A program made the translations under genes and the position numbers. Positions 18,704 through 28,014 of a DNA stretch of 64,000 nt are shown here, piece after piece. Under the pieces are notes generated by a model. The model was not told where the DNA came from. It was given only the letters and a program-made list of their open reading frames with translations, and did not search any database. Each line of letters starts with the position of its first letter. Position 1 is the stretch's first letter. The DNA comes from Bog-756 sp963777665 (GTDB lineage Bacteria > Actinomycetota > Acidimicrobiia > Acidimicrobiales > RAAP-2), in the NCBI GenBank assembly GCA_963777665.1, contig CAVZRJ010000005.1:62001-126000 (forward strand), read 5' to 3'.

Positions 18704-19701
18704 CCGGCAGGCCCGGAGGGACCGCGGCGGCCACCCCGGTCCTGGCGGTGGCCGCGGAGGGATTCCGGCCCCACCCGCTGCACGCCGGGGAGCGCAGCTG
18801 GACCGAGACCAACTGCTATGTGGACGTCTGGATCGAGGTGCTCCACGCGCTCGGCCTCGACCCGCTGGCCGCGGGAGCGTTCACCCTGAGCTGCGACTAC
18901 GACGGTGATCAGTGGACGTTCTTCAAGTATCCGCCCGAGGACCTGCGCGCCCTCTACGGTCTCGAGGTCTCCGAGTACAACGTCTGGCGACCGGTCGTCG
19001 ACCATGTGGTCGAGCAGCTCGCATACGGCCGCCTGACCACGGTCGAGGCCGACTCCTGGTTCCTTCCCGACACCCGCGGCGTCTCGTACCGCACGGCCCA
19101 CGCCAAGAGCACCATCGTGCCGAACCTGGTCGACGTCGCCGGCCGCCGGCTGGGCTACTTCCACAACGCCGGCTACTTCGAGCTCGACGGGGAGGACTTC
19201 GACGGGGTCTTCCGCCTCGGGTCCCACGCCGACCCCGAGGCCCTGGCGCCCTACGTCGAGCAGGTCCGTCTCGAGGGCGTCGACCCGAACGCCCCCGACC
19301 TGGTGGCGCGGGCGGTGGCGGTGACCGCCGGGCACCTGAGCCGCCGGCCCACGGACAACCCGTTCCCACGGATGGCCGCCGGGCTGGCCCGGGACCTCCC
19401 CTGGCTCTCCGAGCAGGATCTCGACACCTTCCATCTCTACTCCTTCGGCGTCTGCCGGCAGTGCGGGGCGAGTGCCGAGCTGGCTGCCTCGTTCGTCGAC
19501 TGGCTCAACCTGCACGACGGTCCTGGCACCGAGCCGGCCGCTGTCGCCTTCCGAGCCCTGGCGGACGGTGCGAAGGCTCTCCAATTCGCCCTGGCGCGGG
19601 TGGTGCGCGGGCGGACGGTCGACCTCGACGCCGTGCTCGGCCCCATGGCCGAGCGGTGGGAGGTGGCAATGGGCATCCTCGTCGACCGCTATGGACGCTG
19701 A
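18694..19701 (+). CDS. DUF1839 family protein, candidate aminoacyl transferase
   Basis: A 335-residue DUF1839 protein. Hallmarks are ERSWTETNCYVDVWIEVLHA near residue 30 and FTLSCDYDGDQWTFFKYPPE, then LYGLEVSEYNVWRP. Its function is not established. The N-terminal NC followed by a long helix recalls the nucleophile of papain-like BtrH acyltransferases, which take an acyl group from a carrier protein; that comparison is my inference. GTG 18694 overlaps the ligase stop by 10 bases and the next gene starts inside its end, so it is translationally embedded in the cassette. Confidence 0.85.
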   Translation: MAIAGRPGGTAAATPVLAVAAEGFRPHPLHAGERSWTETNCYVDVWIEVLHALGLDPLAAGAFTLSCDYDGDQWTFFKYPPEDLRALYGLEVSEYNVWRPVVDHVVEQLAYGRLTTVEADSWFLPDTRGVSYRTAHAKSTIVPNLVDVAGRRLGYFHNAGYFELDGEDFDGVFRLGSHADPEALAPYVEQVRLEGVDPNAPDLVARAVAVTAGHLSRRPTDNPFPRMAAGLARDLPWLSEQDLDTFHLYSFGVCRQCGASAELAASFVDWLNLHDGPGTEPAAVAFRALADGAKALQFALARVVRGRTVDLDAVLGPMAERWEVAMGILVDRYGR

Positions 19702-22203
19702 CGGCGACCAGCTGGCCGCCGGCGAGTGGGCCTGCGCGGGCACGGCCGCCGGCCGGGCCGGGTCCCCCGAGGAGCTCGCCGGTCTCGCCCTCCGCTGGAT
19801 CCGCGCTGCCGTGCCGGGCACCGTCGCGGGCGCACTGCTGGCAGCCGGGGCGGAGGAACCCGCCTCTGCGCAGTTGGACGCGCGAGGACTGGTGGTTCCG
19901 CTGTCGGTTCGCCGCACCGGACGCAGATCCCGATGGGGGGTGGACCCTGACACTGGAGGGCCTGGCCACCCTGGCCGACGTCTGGCTCGACGGCCGTCAC
20001 CTCCTGCACTCCGAGTCGATGTTCACGCCCTCCACCGTGCCCGTCGAGTGCCTCGGGGGGGAGCACGAGCTCTGCATCCGGTTCGCTGCGCTCGCACCCG
20101 AGCTGGACCGGCGACGTCCCCGCCCACGCTGGAAGACGGGGGCCGCCACCAGCCAGAACCTGCGCTGGTTCCGGACCACCCTCCTCGGTCGGCAACCCGG
20201 CTGGACGGTGACCCCGGCCCCGGTCGGGCCGTGGCGTCCGGTCCGGCTGACCCCGAGAGCGCCCGTCACCGTGGTGCGCCGACAGGTGGCGGCCTCCTGT
20301 GGGGCAGAGCGCGAGGGGCGGGTCTCCGGCACGGTGCGCGTGGACCTTCTGGTGGACCGTCACGCAGGGCCGGCCCGCGATGCGGAGCCGGTCCGGGCCA
20401 GCCTGGTGGTGGGCGCCCGATCCGCACCGCTCGAGGCCACCGATGCCGATGGCCTGCTCGTGCTCCGGGGTGCGGTCACCCTCGACGAGGTCGAGCGGTG
20501 GTGGCCCCACACGCACGGCCTCCAACCGCTCTACCCGGTCAGCGTCGATGTCGGCGCCGAAACCCTCGACCTGGGCACGGTGGGGTTCCGGACCGTCGAG
20601 GCAGACCGCTCCGACGGCGGGTTCCGGCTGAGCGTCAACGGGGTCCCGGTCTTCTGTCGCGGGGCGTGCTGGTACCCGATCGACCCGGTCGGCTTCGCCG
20701 CACCGGACGAGGAGGTGGACCGCACGGTCGCACTTGCCCGCGCCGCCGGAATGAACATGCTCCGGGTGCCGGGAGGGACGGTGTGGGAGGACGAGCGCTT
20801 CTTCGAGGCGTGCGACCGGGCCGGCATCCTGGTCTGGCAGGACGCCATGCTCGGCTTCCTCGACCCGCCGGACGACGAGGGATTCACCGCCACCCTGGTC
20901 GCCGAGGTCGAGGGCCGGTTGTCCCGGGCCGCCGGCCATCCGTCGCTGGCCGTCTTCTGCGGTGGCCAGGAGCTCGAGGAGCAGGGGGCAATGCAGGGTC
21001 TCCCGCCGCAACGGTGGGCCACACCGCTGGTCGACGACATCCTGCCGGCGGTGGCGGAGGAGGTGGCGCCCGGGCTGGTGACCCTCCCCTCGTCGCCGAC
21101 AGGCGGCCAGCCCCCCTTCCGGGTCGACACCGGCGTCTCCCACTACGTCGGGGTGGGGGTGTTCCTCCAGCCGCTCGGTGACCTGCGCCGAGCGGCGCCC
21201 AGGTTCGTGAGCGAGGGGTTGGCGTTCGCGATCCCCCCCGAACGGGTCACCGTGGACGAGGTCTGCGGCGGCGCCGCAAGGGCAGGCCACGATCCGGGCT
21301 GGAAGCGGGCCGTCCACCACGACACCGGGGGATCCTGGGACCTGGAGGACGTGCGCGACCACTACGTGCAGGTCCAGTTCGGGGTGGATCCCGCAGTCCT
21401 CCGGCGCACCGACCCCGAGCGAGCCCTCGATCTCGGGCGGGCCGCGGTCTGCGAGGTGATGACCCAGGCCGCCGCCGAGTGGCGCCGTCCGGGATCGCCG
21501 TGCGACGGGTTCCTCGGGCTCGCGCTCCGCGATCTCCGTGCCGGCGCCGGATGGGGCCAGCTCGACGCGCTCGGCCGGCCCAAGGCCTCCTGGTTCGCGC
21601 TGGCCCGGGCGTTCCGGCCGGTGGCCGTCCTGGTGACGGACGAGGGCCTCAACGGGGTCGCCCTCCACCTGGTCAACGACACCGGGGCGCCGGTCGAGGC
21701 CACGCTGGTGGTCGGGCTGCACACCGCCGCCCACCTGGTGGAGGAGGGCTCGCTCCGGGTTTCGGTCCCCCCGCGTGGGGGAATCGAGGTCGCCGCCGAC
21801 TCCCTGTTCGACGGCTTCCGTGACCTCGCCTACGCCTACCGCTTCGGTACCCGGCCCTACGAGCTGGTCACGGCCGACCTGGTCGACGATGCCGGCGGGG
21901 TGCTCGCCTCGACCGGGTTCCTCCCGGGCGGTCCCGTCCGCCCGATGGAGGTCGACGTCGGGCTTCAGGTGGGGACTCGAACCGGCCGATGGAGGGGAGT
22001 GGTCCCTGTCCATCGCCGCCCGCAGGTTCTGCCTCTACGCCCACGTGGACGTTCCCGGGTACCGTCCGGACGACTCCTGGTTCCACCTTCGACCGGGGGG
22101 GACCCGGGTCGTCTCACTGATGCCCGAAGCAGGAGCGGGCCCGGAGCCGCGGGGCAAGGTGCGCGCGCTCAACGCCGAGACCGAGGCGCGGGTCTCGACC
22201 TAG
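19691..22203 (+). CDS. Glycoside hydrolase family 2 (beta-mannosidase-like), two frameshifts
   Basis: A GH2 architecture of about 835 residues: N-terminal jelly roll (EDWWFRCRFAAPDADPDGGW, LATLADVWLDGRHLL), immunoglobulin-like domain, and TIM barrel with GMNMLRVPGGTVWEDERFFE and ILVWQDAMLGF. The acid/base Glu is probably in FCGGQELEEQ (normally GNNE) and the nucleophile in RFVSEGLAF (normally SEFG). The frame changes near 19875-19885 (one extra base; removal gives DAEDWWFRCRF) and near 21970-21980 (after DVGLQVG, continuing LEPADGGEWSLSIAARR). ATG 19691 overlaps the DUF1839 gene by 11 bases. In the cassette it may trim or transfer a glycosyl unit. Confidence 0.75.
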
Positions 22204-22374
22204 CACCGGGCTGCTCCCGGTCACGAATTCGCGGTTGTGTGACCGGTTGCTGCTCATCTACCATGGAACAGCAGGTCACGTTCGGTGCACCTGTCGGTTC
22301 TCATGGTTGATGCAGCCGGCCTGTCGGCGGATAGCCCACCGTCGACCGGCGAAGGAGAGGGCAGGCCGGCTGGC

Positions 22375-23880
22375 ATGGCGATTCTGGATCCACAGATGGA
22401 GCGGGTCACGCGTGATCGCGTGGCGCCCGCGACGGTGCGGCCGCAGGTTGTTGCCGAGCCGGGTGGGCATGCCGGGGCCGCTGCCAAGGTGCGTCGTCAC
22501 GCGCTGCGCCGGCTGCTGGTGGCAGATGTCCTCGGCCTGACCGCGGCAGCCCTCCTCGGGCCGCTGCTGGTGTCGGCCGTCTCCAACAATCCCGAGTCGA
22601 CGGCGGGCCGCAACTGGACGGCATCTGTCTTCGACCTCGCGGTGATCCCGCTGTTCATCGCGGTGTTCGCGCTCTACGGCCTCTACCGGGGCGTCACCCG
22701 CCGGATCCGGAGCAGCGTCTTCCCCGATCTGCGCAACATCGTCCACGCCCTCATGATCAGCGGCTTCCTCTACGCGATCGTCGGGTACGTGGTCAAGCGG
22801 GCCTGGAACATCGACGAGCTCTCGGTGGCCAAGATCGCCTCCATGTGCCTGATCGCCTTCGTCATGGTGCCGCTCGCCCGGACCACCGCCTTCGGCCTCG
22901 GCGGGCGCGACTCGGAGGGCTCGGTCCCGGTCATCGTTGTCGGTACGGGCAAGCTGGCCCAGACGGTGGCCAGCCATCTGCGCGCTCACTCCAGCGTCGA
23001 CTTCGTGGGCTTCGTCGACGACAACCCTCTCGGGCGCAACGACGTGCTCGGCGAGCTCGAAGACCTGCCGGATCTCTGCCGGCGTTTTGACGTGGCACGG
23101 GTAGTGGTGTGTTTCTCCCAGACCCATCCCGAGCGGACGACGGAGATGCTGAAGGGTCTCACCGGCACGGTGGGGGTCTCCATCGTGCCGCGCTACTACG
23201 AGCTCATCACCAGCCGCTCGCACGTGGAGGACCTCTCCGGACTGCCGATGGTGGACATCGCGCCGGCCTCGCTGAGTGCAGGGGCGCGGTTCCTCAAGCG
23301 GACGGTCGACTTCGTGTCGTCCACGGCCATCCTCATGGTTGCCTCACCGTTCCTCCTCGTCGTCGCGTTGGTGATCAAGTGGACCAGTCCCGGTCCGATC
23401 TTCTTCCGACAGGAGCGGACCGGGCGCAACGAGCGAACCTTCTCGATGATGAAGTTCCGCACCATGATCGACGGCGCCGAGGAGCACCGTCACGAGATCG
23501 AGCATCTCAACGAGATGGACGGACCGCTCTTCAAGGTCACCGACGATCCGCGGGTCACCCGGGTCGGGCGATTCCTCCGGAGGACCAGCCTCGACGAGTT
23601 TCCGCAGCTGATCAATGTCTGGAAGGGCGACATGTCGTTGGTCGGCCCGCGCCCCTTCGTGGTGGACGAGGCGGCCAGGATCGAGGGGTGGGCCCGCAAG
23701 CGCTTCGAGGCCCGCCCCGGGATGACCGGCCTCTGGCAGGTCTCCGGGCGGAACGAGCTCTCGCACCTCGAGCTGTGCCGGCTCGACTACCTCTATGTCG
23801 CGTCCTGGTCGTTCTGGTGGGACATGCAGATCCTGTGGCAGACCCCGGCGACCATCTTCAGGGGCCGCGGCGCCTCGTAG
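22375..23880 (+). CDS. Undecaprenyl-phosphate sugar-1-phosphate transferase (WcaJ type)
   Basis: A polyprenyl glycosylphosphotransferase of about 501 residues. It has four N-terminal membrane helices, a cytosolic CoA-binding-like domain (VPVIVVGTGKLAQTVASHLR), a fifth hydrophobic segment (FVSSTAILMVASPFLLVVAL) and the catalytic domain (PIFFRQERTGRN, FSMMKFRTM, FLRRTSLDEFPQLINVWKGD, SLVGPRPF, RPGMTGLWQVSGRNEL). It starts repeat-unit synthesis by putting the first sugar phosphate on undecaprenyl phosphate. ATG 22375 gives a short basic lead; GTG 22285 would add 30 residues. It closes the plus-strand part of the glycan locus. Confidence 0.92.
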   Translation: MAILDPQMERVTRDRVAPATVRPQVVAEPGGHAGAAAKVRRHALRRLLVADVLGLTAAALLGPLLVSAVSNNPESTAGRNWTASVFDLAVIPLFIAVFALYGLYRGVTRRIRSSVFPDLRNIVHALMISGFLYAIVGYVVKRAWNIDELSVAKIASMCLIAFVMVPLARTTAFGLGGRDSEGSVPVIVVGTGKLAQTVASHLRAHSSVDFVGFVDDNPLGRNDVLGELEDLPDLCRRFDVARVVVCFSQTHPERTTEMLKGLTGTVGVSIVPRYYELITSRSHVEDLSGLPMVDIAPASLSAGARFLKRTVDFVSSTAILMVASPFLLVVALVIKWTSPGPIFFRQERTGRNERTFSMMKFRTMIDGAEEHRHEIEHLNEMDGPLFKVTDDPRVTRVGRFLRRTSLDEFPQLINVWKGDMSLVGPRPFVVDEAARIEGWARKRFEARPGMTGLWQVSGRNELSHLELCRLDYLYVASWSFWWDMQILWQTPATIFRGRGAS

Positions 23881-23961
23881 CCCGGTGCGGGTCTTCGCCG
23901 CGCGCGTCCTGTCGGCCGGTCGTGGTCACCCACCCGTTTCTCTGTTCCGGCATTCGGGCGT

Positions 23962-25065
23962 TCAGGCCCGGTGCCGACGCACCTCTTCGATGACCTCCTG
24001 GATCCGGGCCAGGAATCGCCCTGACGAGAAGCGCCGGGCGTGCGCGGTCATCGCTTCGGCGTCCCAGGTCTCAGCGGCCAGGCGCGCCACCGCCGTGGCG
24101 ATCTCGGTCGGGGTCGCCTGGTCGAAGAAGACCCCGGTCGCCCCCTCCTCGGTGGTGTCGAGGAACCCACCCCACCGCAGCGCGGCGGTCGGACGGCCGA
24201 AGGCCGCCGCCTCCACCGGGGTCAACCCGAAGTCCTCATAGGAGGCGGCCACCAGTCCGAGGCACGACGCATAGAGCCAGCGGAGGCCCGCGTCGTCCAC
24301 CCGCCCCAAGAGGGTCACGTTGGCCGGGGCGGTGGCGGCGATCCTGTCGGCTTCGGGGCCGGTGCCCACCACCACCAGGCGCAGGTCGGGCAGGTGGCTG
24401 AAGGCCTCGGTGACCGCGGCGACGTTCTTGTACGCCAAGAGCCTCGACACGCACAACAGGAACCCCGGCTCGAGATCGGCCGGCGCGTGGCGCGGTCCGT
24501 CCGTCTCGATGTCGACGGGTGGGGGGACCACTTCGGCGTCGATGCCGTAGAGGTCGGCCACCCGTGTCCGCACCGCGTCGGAGTTGACCAGGTACCGGTC
24601 AGCCGACGCAGCCGCCCGTCGGTCCCAGCGGCGGAGGGCCGGGGCGAGCGCGGCCAGGACAGCCGCCGATCGCCGGGACGAGCCGGCCAGGTACCGGTCC
24701 GGCTGATAGAGCCACCGTGCCGGTGTGTGGCAGTAGACGATCTTGCGCCCGCTGACCCGGGCCCCGTGGGCCCACCCGCTCGACGAGCAGAGTGCCACCT
24801 CGGCCTCGACGTGGAGTCGGGAGAAGGCGGGTGCGAGGACGGGCAGGGCCAGACGGTGGTGCGCGCGCAGGATGCCGACCCGGTCGAGCGGCAGCGTGCG
24901 GATCTGGTGGTCGGCGAATCCGGGGTAGGTCCCCTGCGGATCGTAGAGGGAGGTGTAGAGCGGGGCGTCGGGGTAGGCGGTGGCCAGCGCGAGGACCACC
25001 CGCTCTGCGCCGCCCTGCTGGGTGAGGTAATCGTGGACCAGTGCCAGCGGGCGGGGTCCGCTCAC
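23962..25065 (-). CDS. GT4-family glycosyltransferase (WbaZ/mannosyltransferase-like)
   Basis: A 367-residue intact GT-B enzyme beginning LALVHDYLTQQGGAERVV, typical of mannosyltransferases in polysaccharide loci. It continues IVYCHTPARWLYQPDRYL, FLLCVSRLLAYKNVAAV, RLVVVGTGPEADRI and YEDFGLTPVEAAAFGRP. It adds a sugar to the lipid-linked repeat unit. GTG 25065 overlaps the stop of the upstream SnoaL-like gene (GTGA), so the two form a small minus-strand operon convergent with the priming transferase. Confidence 0.9.
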   Translation of the reverse strand: MSGPRPLALVHDYLTQQGGAERVVLALATAYPDAPLYTSLYDPQGTYPGFADHQIRTLPLDRVGILRAHHRLALPVLAPAFSRLHVEAEVALCSSSGWAHGARVSGRKIVYCHTPARWLYQPDRYLAGSSRRSAAVLAALAPALRRWDRRAAASADRYLVNSDAVRTRVADLYGIDAEVVPPPVDIETDGPRHAPADLEPGFLLCVSRLLAYKNVAAVTEAFSHLPDLRLVVVGTGPEADRIAATAPANVTLLGRVDDAGLRWLYASCLGLVAASYEDFGLTPVEAAAFGRPTAALRWGGFLDTTEEGATGVFFDQATPTEIATAVARLAAETWDAEAMTAHARRFSSGRFLARIQEVIEEVRRHRA

Positions 25066-25454
25066 GCGAAGGCGGCGCCCACGGCGGCGGTGTCGAGCAG
25101 CGTATCGACCGAGACGATCTTTCCGTCGGCCAGTCGCCAGATCTGGACCTCCTCCATGTCGACCGGTCGACCCTTCGGGCTGGTGAAGGCCACATGCAGC
25201 CAGGTCATCACCAGGTCACCGTCGGACAAGAGGGCCTTGAGCTCGAACTCGCTGAACTCGAGCTCGGCGAGCTGGGCGAAGAAGTCGGGCAGGCTCCGCT
25301 TCCCCTGGTAGACGCCGAACCATGGTGCGGCGTCCCGGTCGGCCGCATTGACCGCCCACCGGACGTTCCGGTCGACCATGCCCATGACGGCGAGCAGGTC
25401 GCCGCGGCCGAGGGCCTCGGTCACGGAGCGGACGATGTCGGCATTCGCCGTCAC
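25062..25454 (-). CDS. SnoaL-like / NTF2-fold protein
   Basis: A 130-residue NTF2-like protein: helical start (ADIVRSVTEALGRGDLLAVM), then WAVNAADRDAAPWFGVYQGK and beta strands ending DMEEVQIWRLADGKIVSVDT. These folds serve as cyclases, isomerases or ligand-binding proteins and sequence alone does not choose. GTG 25454 is preceded by a strong AGGAGG, which fixes the start; the longer in-frame ORF to 25574 is not needed. It is divergent from the phosphatase gene and overlaps the downstream glycosyltransferase start. Confidence 0.8.
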   Translation of the reverse strand: MTANADIVRSVTEALGRGDLLAVMGMVDRNVRWAVNAADRDAAPWFGVYQGKRSLPDFFAQLAELEFSEFELKALLSDGDLVMTWLHVAFTSPKGRPVDMEEVQIWRLADGKIVSVDTLLDTAAVGAAFA

Positions 25455-25581
25455 GGCTACCTCCTGTCGTCTCGGGTGCGGACGTCGCGTCCCGTCCCCG
25501 AGCGTAGGGGCTGGTGCCCGAGATGACCGACACCGCCCGGCGCCCACCGGCCTGTCCGATGGCGACCGGTACACTGCCGGC

Positions 25582-26127
25582 GTTCACGTCCTCTTCGTCT
25601 GCACCGCCAACATCTGCCGGTCGCCCATGGCGGCCGCGCTCCTCGCGGCGCAGCCGGATGCCCGTGCGGGTGCCGTCGGCGTCGCCTCGACCGGCCTGCT
25701 CGAGGCCGGTCGGCCGGTGCCCGACGAGGTGCTGGACGCCATGTCCTCCCGGGGGATCGACCTCTCGGGCCATCGGAGCTCCACCCTGTCGTCGGCGGAG
25801 TTGGCGGGTGCGGACCTGGTGCTCGGGATGACCCGCCGGCACATTCACGAGGTGGTGCTGCTCGACCCGGGCTCACTCCCGCACACGTTTCGCCTGAAGG
25901 AATTCGTGCGCCGCGCCACCGTGGTGGGCCCCCGAGGCGACGGACAGTCCCTCGAGGACTGGATCTCCGAGGTCCACGGGACCCGCGATCGGGCCTCGCT
26001 CGTCCACCGGGATCCGTCGGACGACGTGCTCGACCCCTACGGGGGGCCGGCTGCCGGATACCAGGCGACCGCGTCGGAGCTGGAGCTGCTCGTCGGAGAC
26101 CTGATCCGCCTGCTGCGTCCGGGGTGA
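25582..26127 (+). CDS. Low-molecular-weight protein-tyrosine phosphatase (start unresolved)
   Basis: The P-loop VLFVCTANICRSPMAAALL matches the CX5R catalytic motif (Cys and Arg in CTANICRS) of LMW phosphatases, followed by SRGIDLSGHRSSTLS. Conserved Asp residues lie near HRDPSDDVLDPYGGP (normally DP). Such enzymes dephosphorylate the BY-kinase of capsule systems and this is the likely partner of the kinase at 7147-8928. No ATG, GTG or TTG lies in frame just before the conserved start. The codon where GTG would be expected is GTT (25582), and the nearest in-frame ATG is 25435, inside the divergent gene. A small indel near 25560-25580 could explain this. Confidence 0.75.
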   Translation, partial: VHVLFVCTANICRSPMAAALLAAQPDARAGAVGVASTGLLEAGRPVPDEVLDAMSSRGIDLSGHRSSTLSSAELAGADLVLGMTRRHIHEVVLLDPGSLPHTFRLKEFVRRATVVGPRGDGQSLEDWISEVHGTRDRASLVHRDPSDDVLDPYGGPAAGYQATASELELLVGDLIRLLRPG

Positions 26128-26176
26128 CATCCGGGTAAGACGTGCGGCCGCGCGGGTCAGGTGCGAACATTGTCGA

Positions 26177-26548
26177 GTGCCCGACGGCTGCATCATCAGG
26201 GAGTTGCCGGACGGCGGCAGGGAGTTCGTGCTGGACGACCCCGTCCTTGTCCACATTCAGGTCGACGTGGCCTGCCGGCTCCGCTTCGGGCTCACCGACG
26301 TGGCGGTCGGGAGCCAGTTCGCGGTCGAGATCGACGGGATCGGCCACCGGCTCGACCCGCGGCGGTCCGGGGAGCTCGGCCCCCTGCTCGCCCTCTACCC
26401 AGGCACCGCGCGTTGGCTCTGGGCCTCGACCGAGGGCATGCTCACCCTGGTCTTCGAGAACGGGTCCCGCCTCACCGTCGTCCCCGAGGTCGTCGCACCG
26501 GCCTGGTCGGTCGGGGCGATGTCCTGGCCGCCGATTCGACAGTCCTGA
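26177..26548 (+). CDS. Small DUF6188-like protein, function unknown
   Basis: A 123-residue soluble, beta-rich protein: VDVACRLRFGLTDVAVGSQF, then STEGMLTLVFENGSRLTVVP and a final APAWSVGAMSW. The pattern of a short beta barrel ending with an 'AW' segment resembles the actinobacterial DUF6188 family; I am not certain. GTG 26177 is the only start near the first conserved strand. It is 49 bases downstream of the phosphatase and convergent with the SDR gene. Confidence 0.6.
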   Translation: MPDGCIIRELPDGGREFVLDDPVLVHIQVDVACRLRFGLTDVAVGSQFAVEIDGIGHRLDPRRSGELGPLLALYPGTARWLWASTEGMLTLVFENGSRLTVVPEVVAPAWSVGAMSWPPIRQS

Positions 26549-26582
26549 TCCTCACCATCCCCGGGGACCGAGCGCCGGTCAT

Positions 26583-27503
26583 TCAGGAACGGATCAGTTC
26601 CGGGTGCCGGGACGCGACCATCCGTTGCATGCCCTCGCGCCAGTCGACGGTCGTCGGGCCGACCAGCTCATGCATGCGGGTGAGGTCGATCTGCACGCTG
26701 TCGATGGTGTCCCGGGTGGGGGCGAAGCTGGGCGTGCACCCGGTCAGCTCGCCGAGGTGGCCGCACCACTCTTCGATGCTGGCTGCCTGGCTGCCACCCC
26801 AGTTGACCACCGTGGCCGGCGTGGAGGCCGCGGCGAGCAGGCGGGGGACCATCGCCACGATGTCGTCCTCGTGGATGGGGTGGTAGACGCTCGGTGCGTC
26901 CAGGTGGACCGGGATCTCGTTCCCGTTGAGCATCATCTCGAGGTGGATGGCCGGCCACCCTCCGCGTGGGCCGTAGGGCACCGAGAGCCGGGCGATCGTG
27001 GTTGGGAGCCCGAAGCGTCGTGCCGCCCAGCGGGCCGTCGCCTCGGCTGCGATCTTGCTGATCGAGTAGGTACGGAGGAACGGCCAGACCCCGTGGTTGT
27101 CGCCGAGCTCGTCGCCCTCGGCGAAGACATGGTGGCCCATCGGCTTGTAGATGCCGGTGGTGGAGCAGTGCAGGAAGGCGTCCGCCCCCTGGTGGTGTTC
27201 CATGAGCCAGGCGAGCCCCCCACTGTTGGACTCGAGGTCGGTATCCCAGTCGTTCGACTTGGCCACCGCGAAGTTGACCACGAGGTCGGCATCACGGGGG
27301 AGTCCACCGACGTCACCCGACGCCAGGTCGATGGGGACGCAGCGGATCCCGGCGGCCTCGAGACGCTGGCGGGCGGCGGGGTCGCGGAATCGGGCCGCCC
27401 CCACCACCTCGTTGTCGACCGCGAGGGCATGGGCCACCGGTTCGGCCACCTGCCCGGTGACCCCGGTGATCACGATGGTCTTGCCGGTGAGCGGCGGCGG
27501 CAT
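26583..27503 (-). CDS. NAD(P)-dependent epimerase/dehydratase (extended SDR)
   Basis: A Rossmann-fold SDR with TIVITGVTGQVAEPVAHALA as the nucleotide-binding GxxGxxG-like loop, LHCSTTGIYKP as the Ser/Thr strand, and YSISKIAAEA as the YxxxK active site. The C-terminal part (HPIHEDDIVAMVPRLL) is typical of sugar-nucleotide-epimerase-like proteins. Its substrate is unknown. ATG 27503 is placed 5 bases after AGGAG; the GTG two codons upstream is less well spaced. It is divergent from the WhiB gene. Confidence 0.88.
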   Translation of the reverse strand: MPPPLTGKTIVITGVTGQVAEPVAHALAVDNEVVGAARFRDPAARQRLEAAGIRCVPIDLASGDVGGLPRDADLVVNFAVAKSNDWDTDLESNSGGLAWLMEHHQGADAFLHCSTTGIYKPMGHHVFAEGDELGDNHGVWPFLRTYSISKIAAEATARWAARRFGLPTTIARLSVPYGPRGGWPAIHLEMMLNGNEIPVHLDAPSVYHPIHEDDIVAMVPRLLAAASTPATVVNWGGSQAASIEEWCGHLGELTGCTPSFAPTRDTIDSVQIDLTRMHELVGPTTVDWREGMQRMVASRHPELIRS

Positions 27504-27737
27504 GGGCACTCCTCTGTGCTGGCCCGGTCCGGCACGGTCACGAGGTCGTGCCGGACGGGCGGTCGGGACGGACGCCGGGTGATCCTACCGGTGCTGTGGA
27601 CACCGCCCGTTCCCCTGAGCCATACTGTCTGTTCCGCCAGTTTTCGTCGGGAGGCCACATTCTCCCAGGTCACCGATGCATCGCCCTGGCGGGCCGACCA
27701 GCAACCGCAACCCCAATTTCTAGGAAGTGACTGTTCC

Positions 27738-27968
27738 ATGAGTGCCACCTGGCGCAAGCACGCAGCCTGCCGGGGCATCGATCCTGACGTCTTCTACCCG
27801 GTTTCCGACGAGGAGGCCGCCGAGGCCAAGGCAATTTGCGACCAGTGCGCCGTACGTGAGGCGTGCCTCGAGCACGCACTCGGCAACCGGGAGCGCGAGG
27901 GGATCTGGGGCGGCACCACCGAGAGGGAGCGCCGCCGGATCCACCGGCAGCGCCGCAAGTCCGCCTGA
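27738..27968 (+). CDS. WhiB-family iron-sulfur transcriptional regulator
   Basis: A 76-residue WhiB protein. Cys11, Cys34, Cys37 and Cys43 (CX22CX2CX5C) bind a [4Fe-4S] cluster. GIWGGTTERER is the conserved turn and RRRIHRQRRKSA is the basic DNA-contacting tail. WhiB proteins are confined to Actinobacteria and their phages, which fixes the phylum. They usually act with the primary sigma factor. AGGAAG about 8 bases before ATG 27738 supports the start. The subclass cannot be decided, so no number is given. Confidence 0.95.
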   Translation: MSATWRKHAACRGIDPDVFYPVSDEEAAEAKAICDQCAVREACLEHALGNREREGIWGGTTERERRRIHRQRRKSA

Positions 27969-28014
27969 TCCCACTGGGCGTGGCCAGGACACCCCTGCGG
28001 CCACTCCTCACGTC

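Noticed and set aside
18912..19690. Upstream part of an open frame that runs into the GH2 gene
   Set aside because: It is Arg/Pro/Gly-rich shadow sequence of the DUF1839 gene. The real N-terminus is in another frame at 19691.
19689..22013. 774-codon minus-strand open frame opposite the GH2 gene
   Set aside because: Composition is typical of antisense to GC-rich coding DNA and no motif is recognisable.
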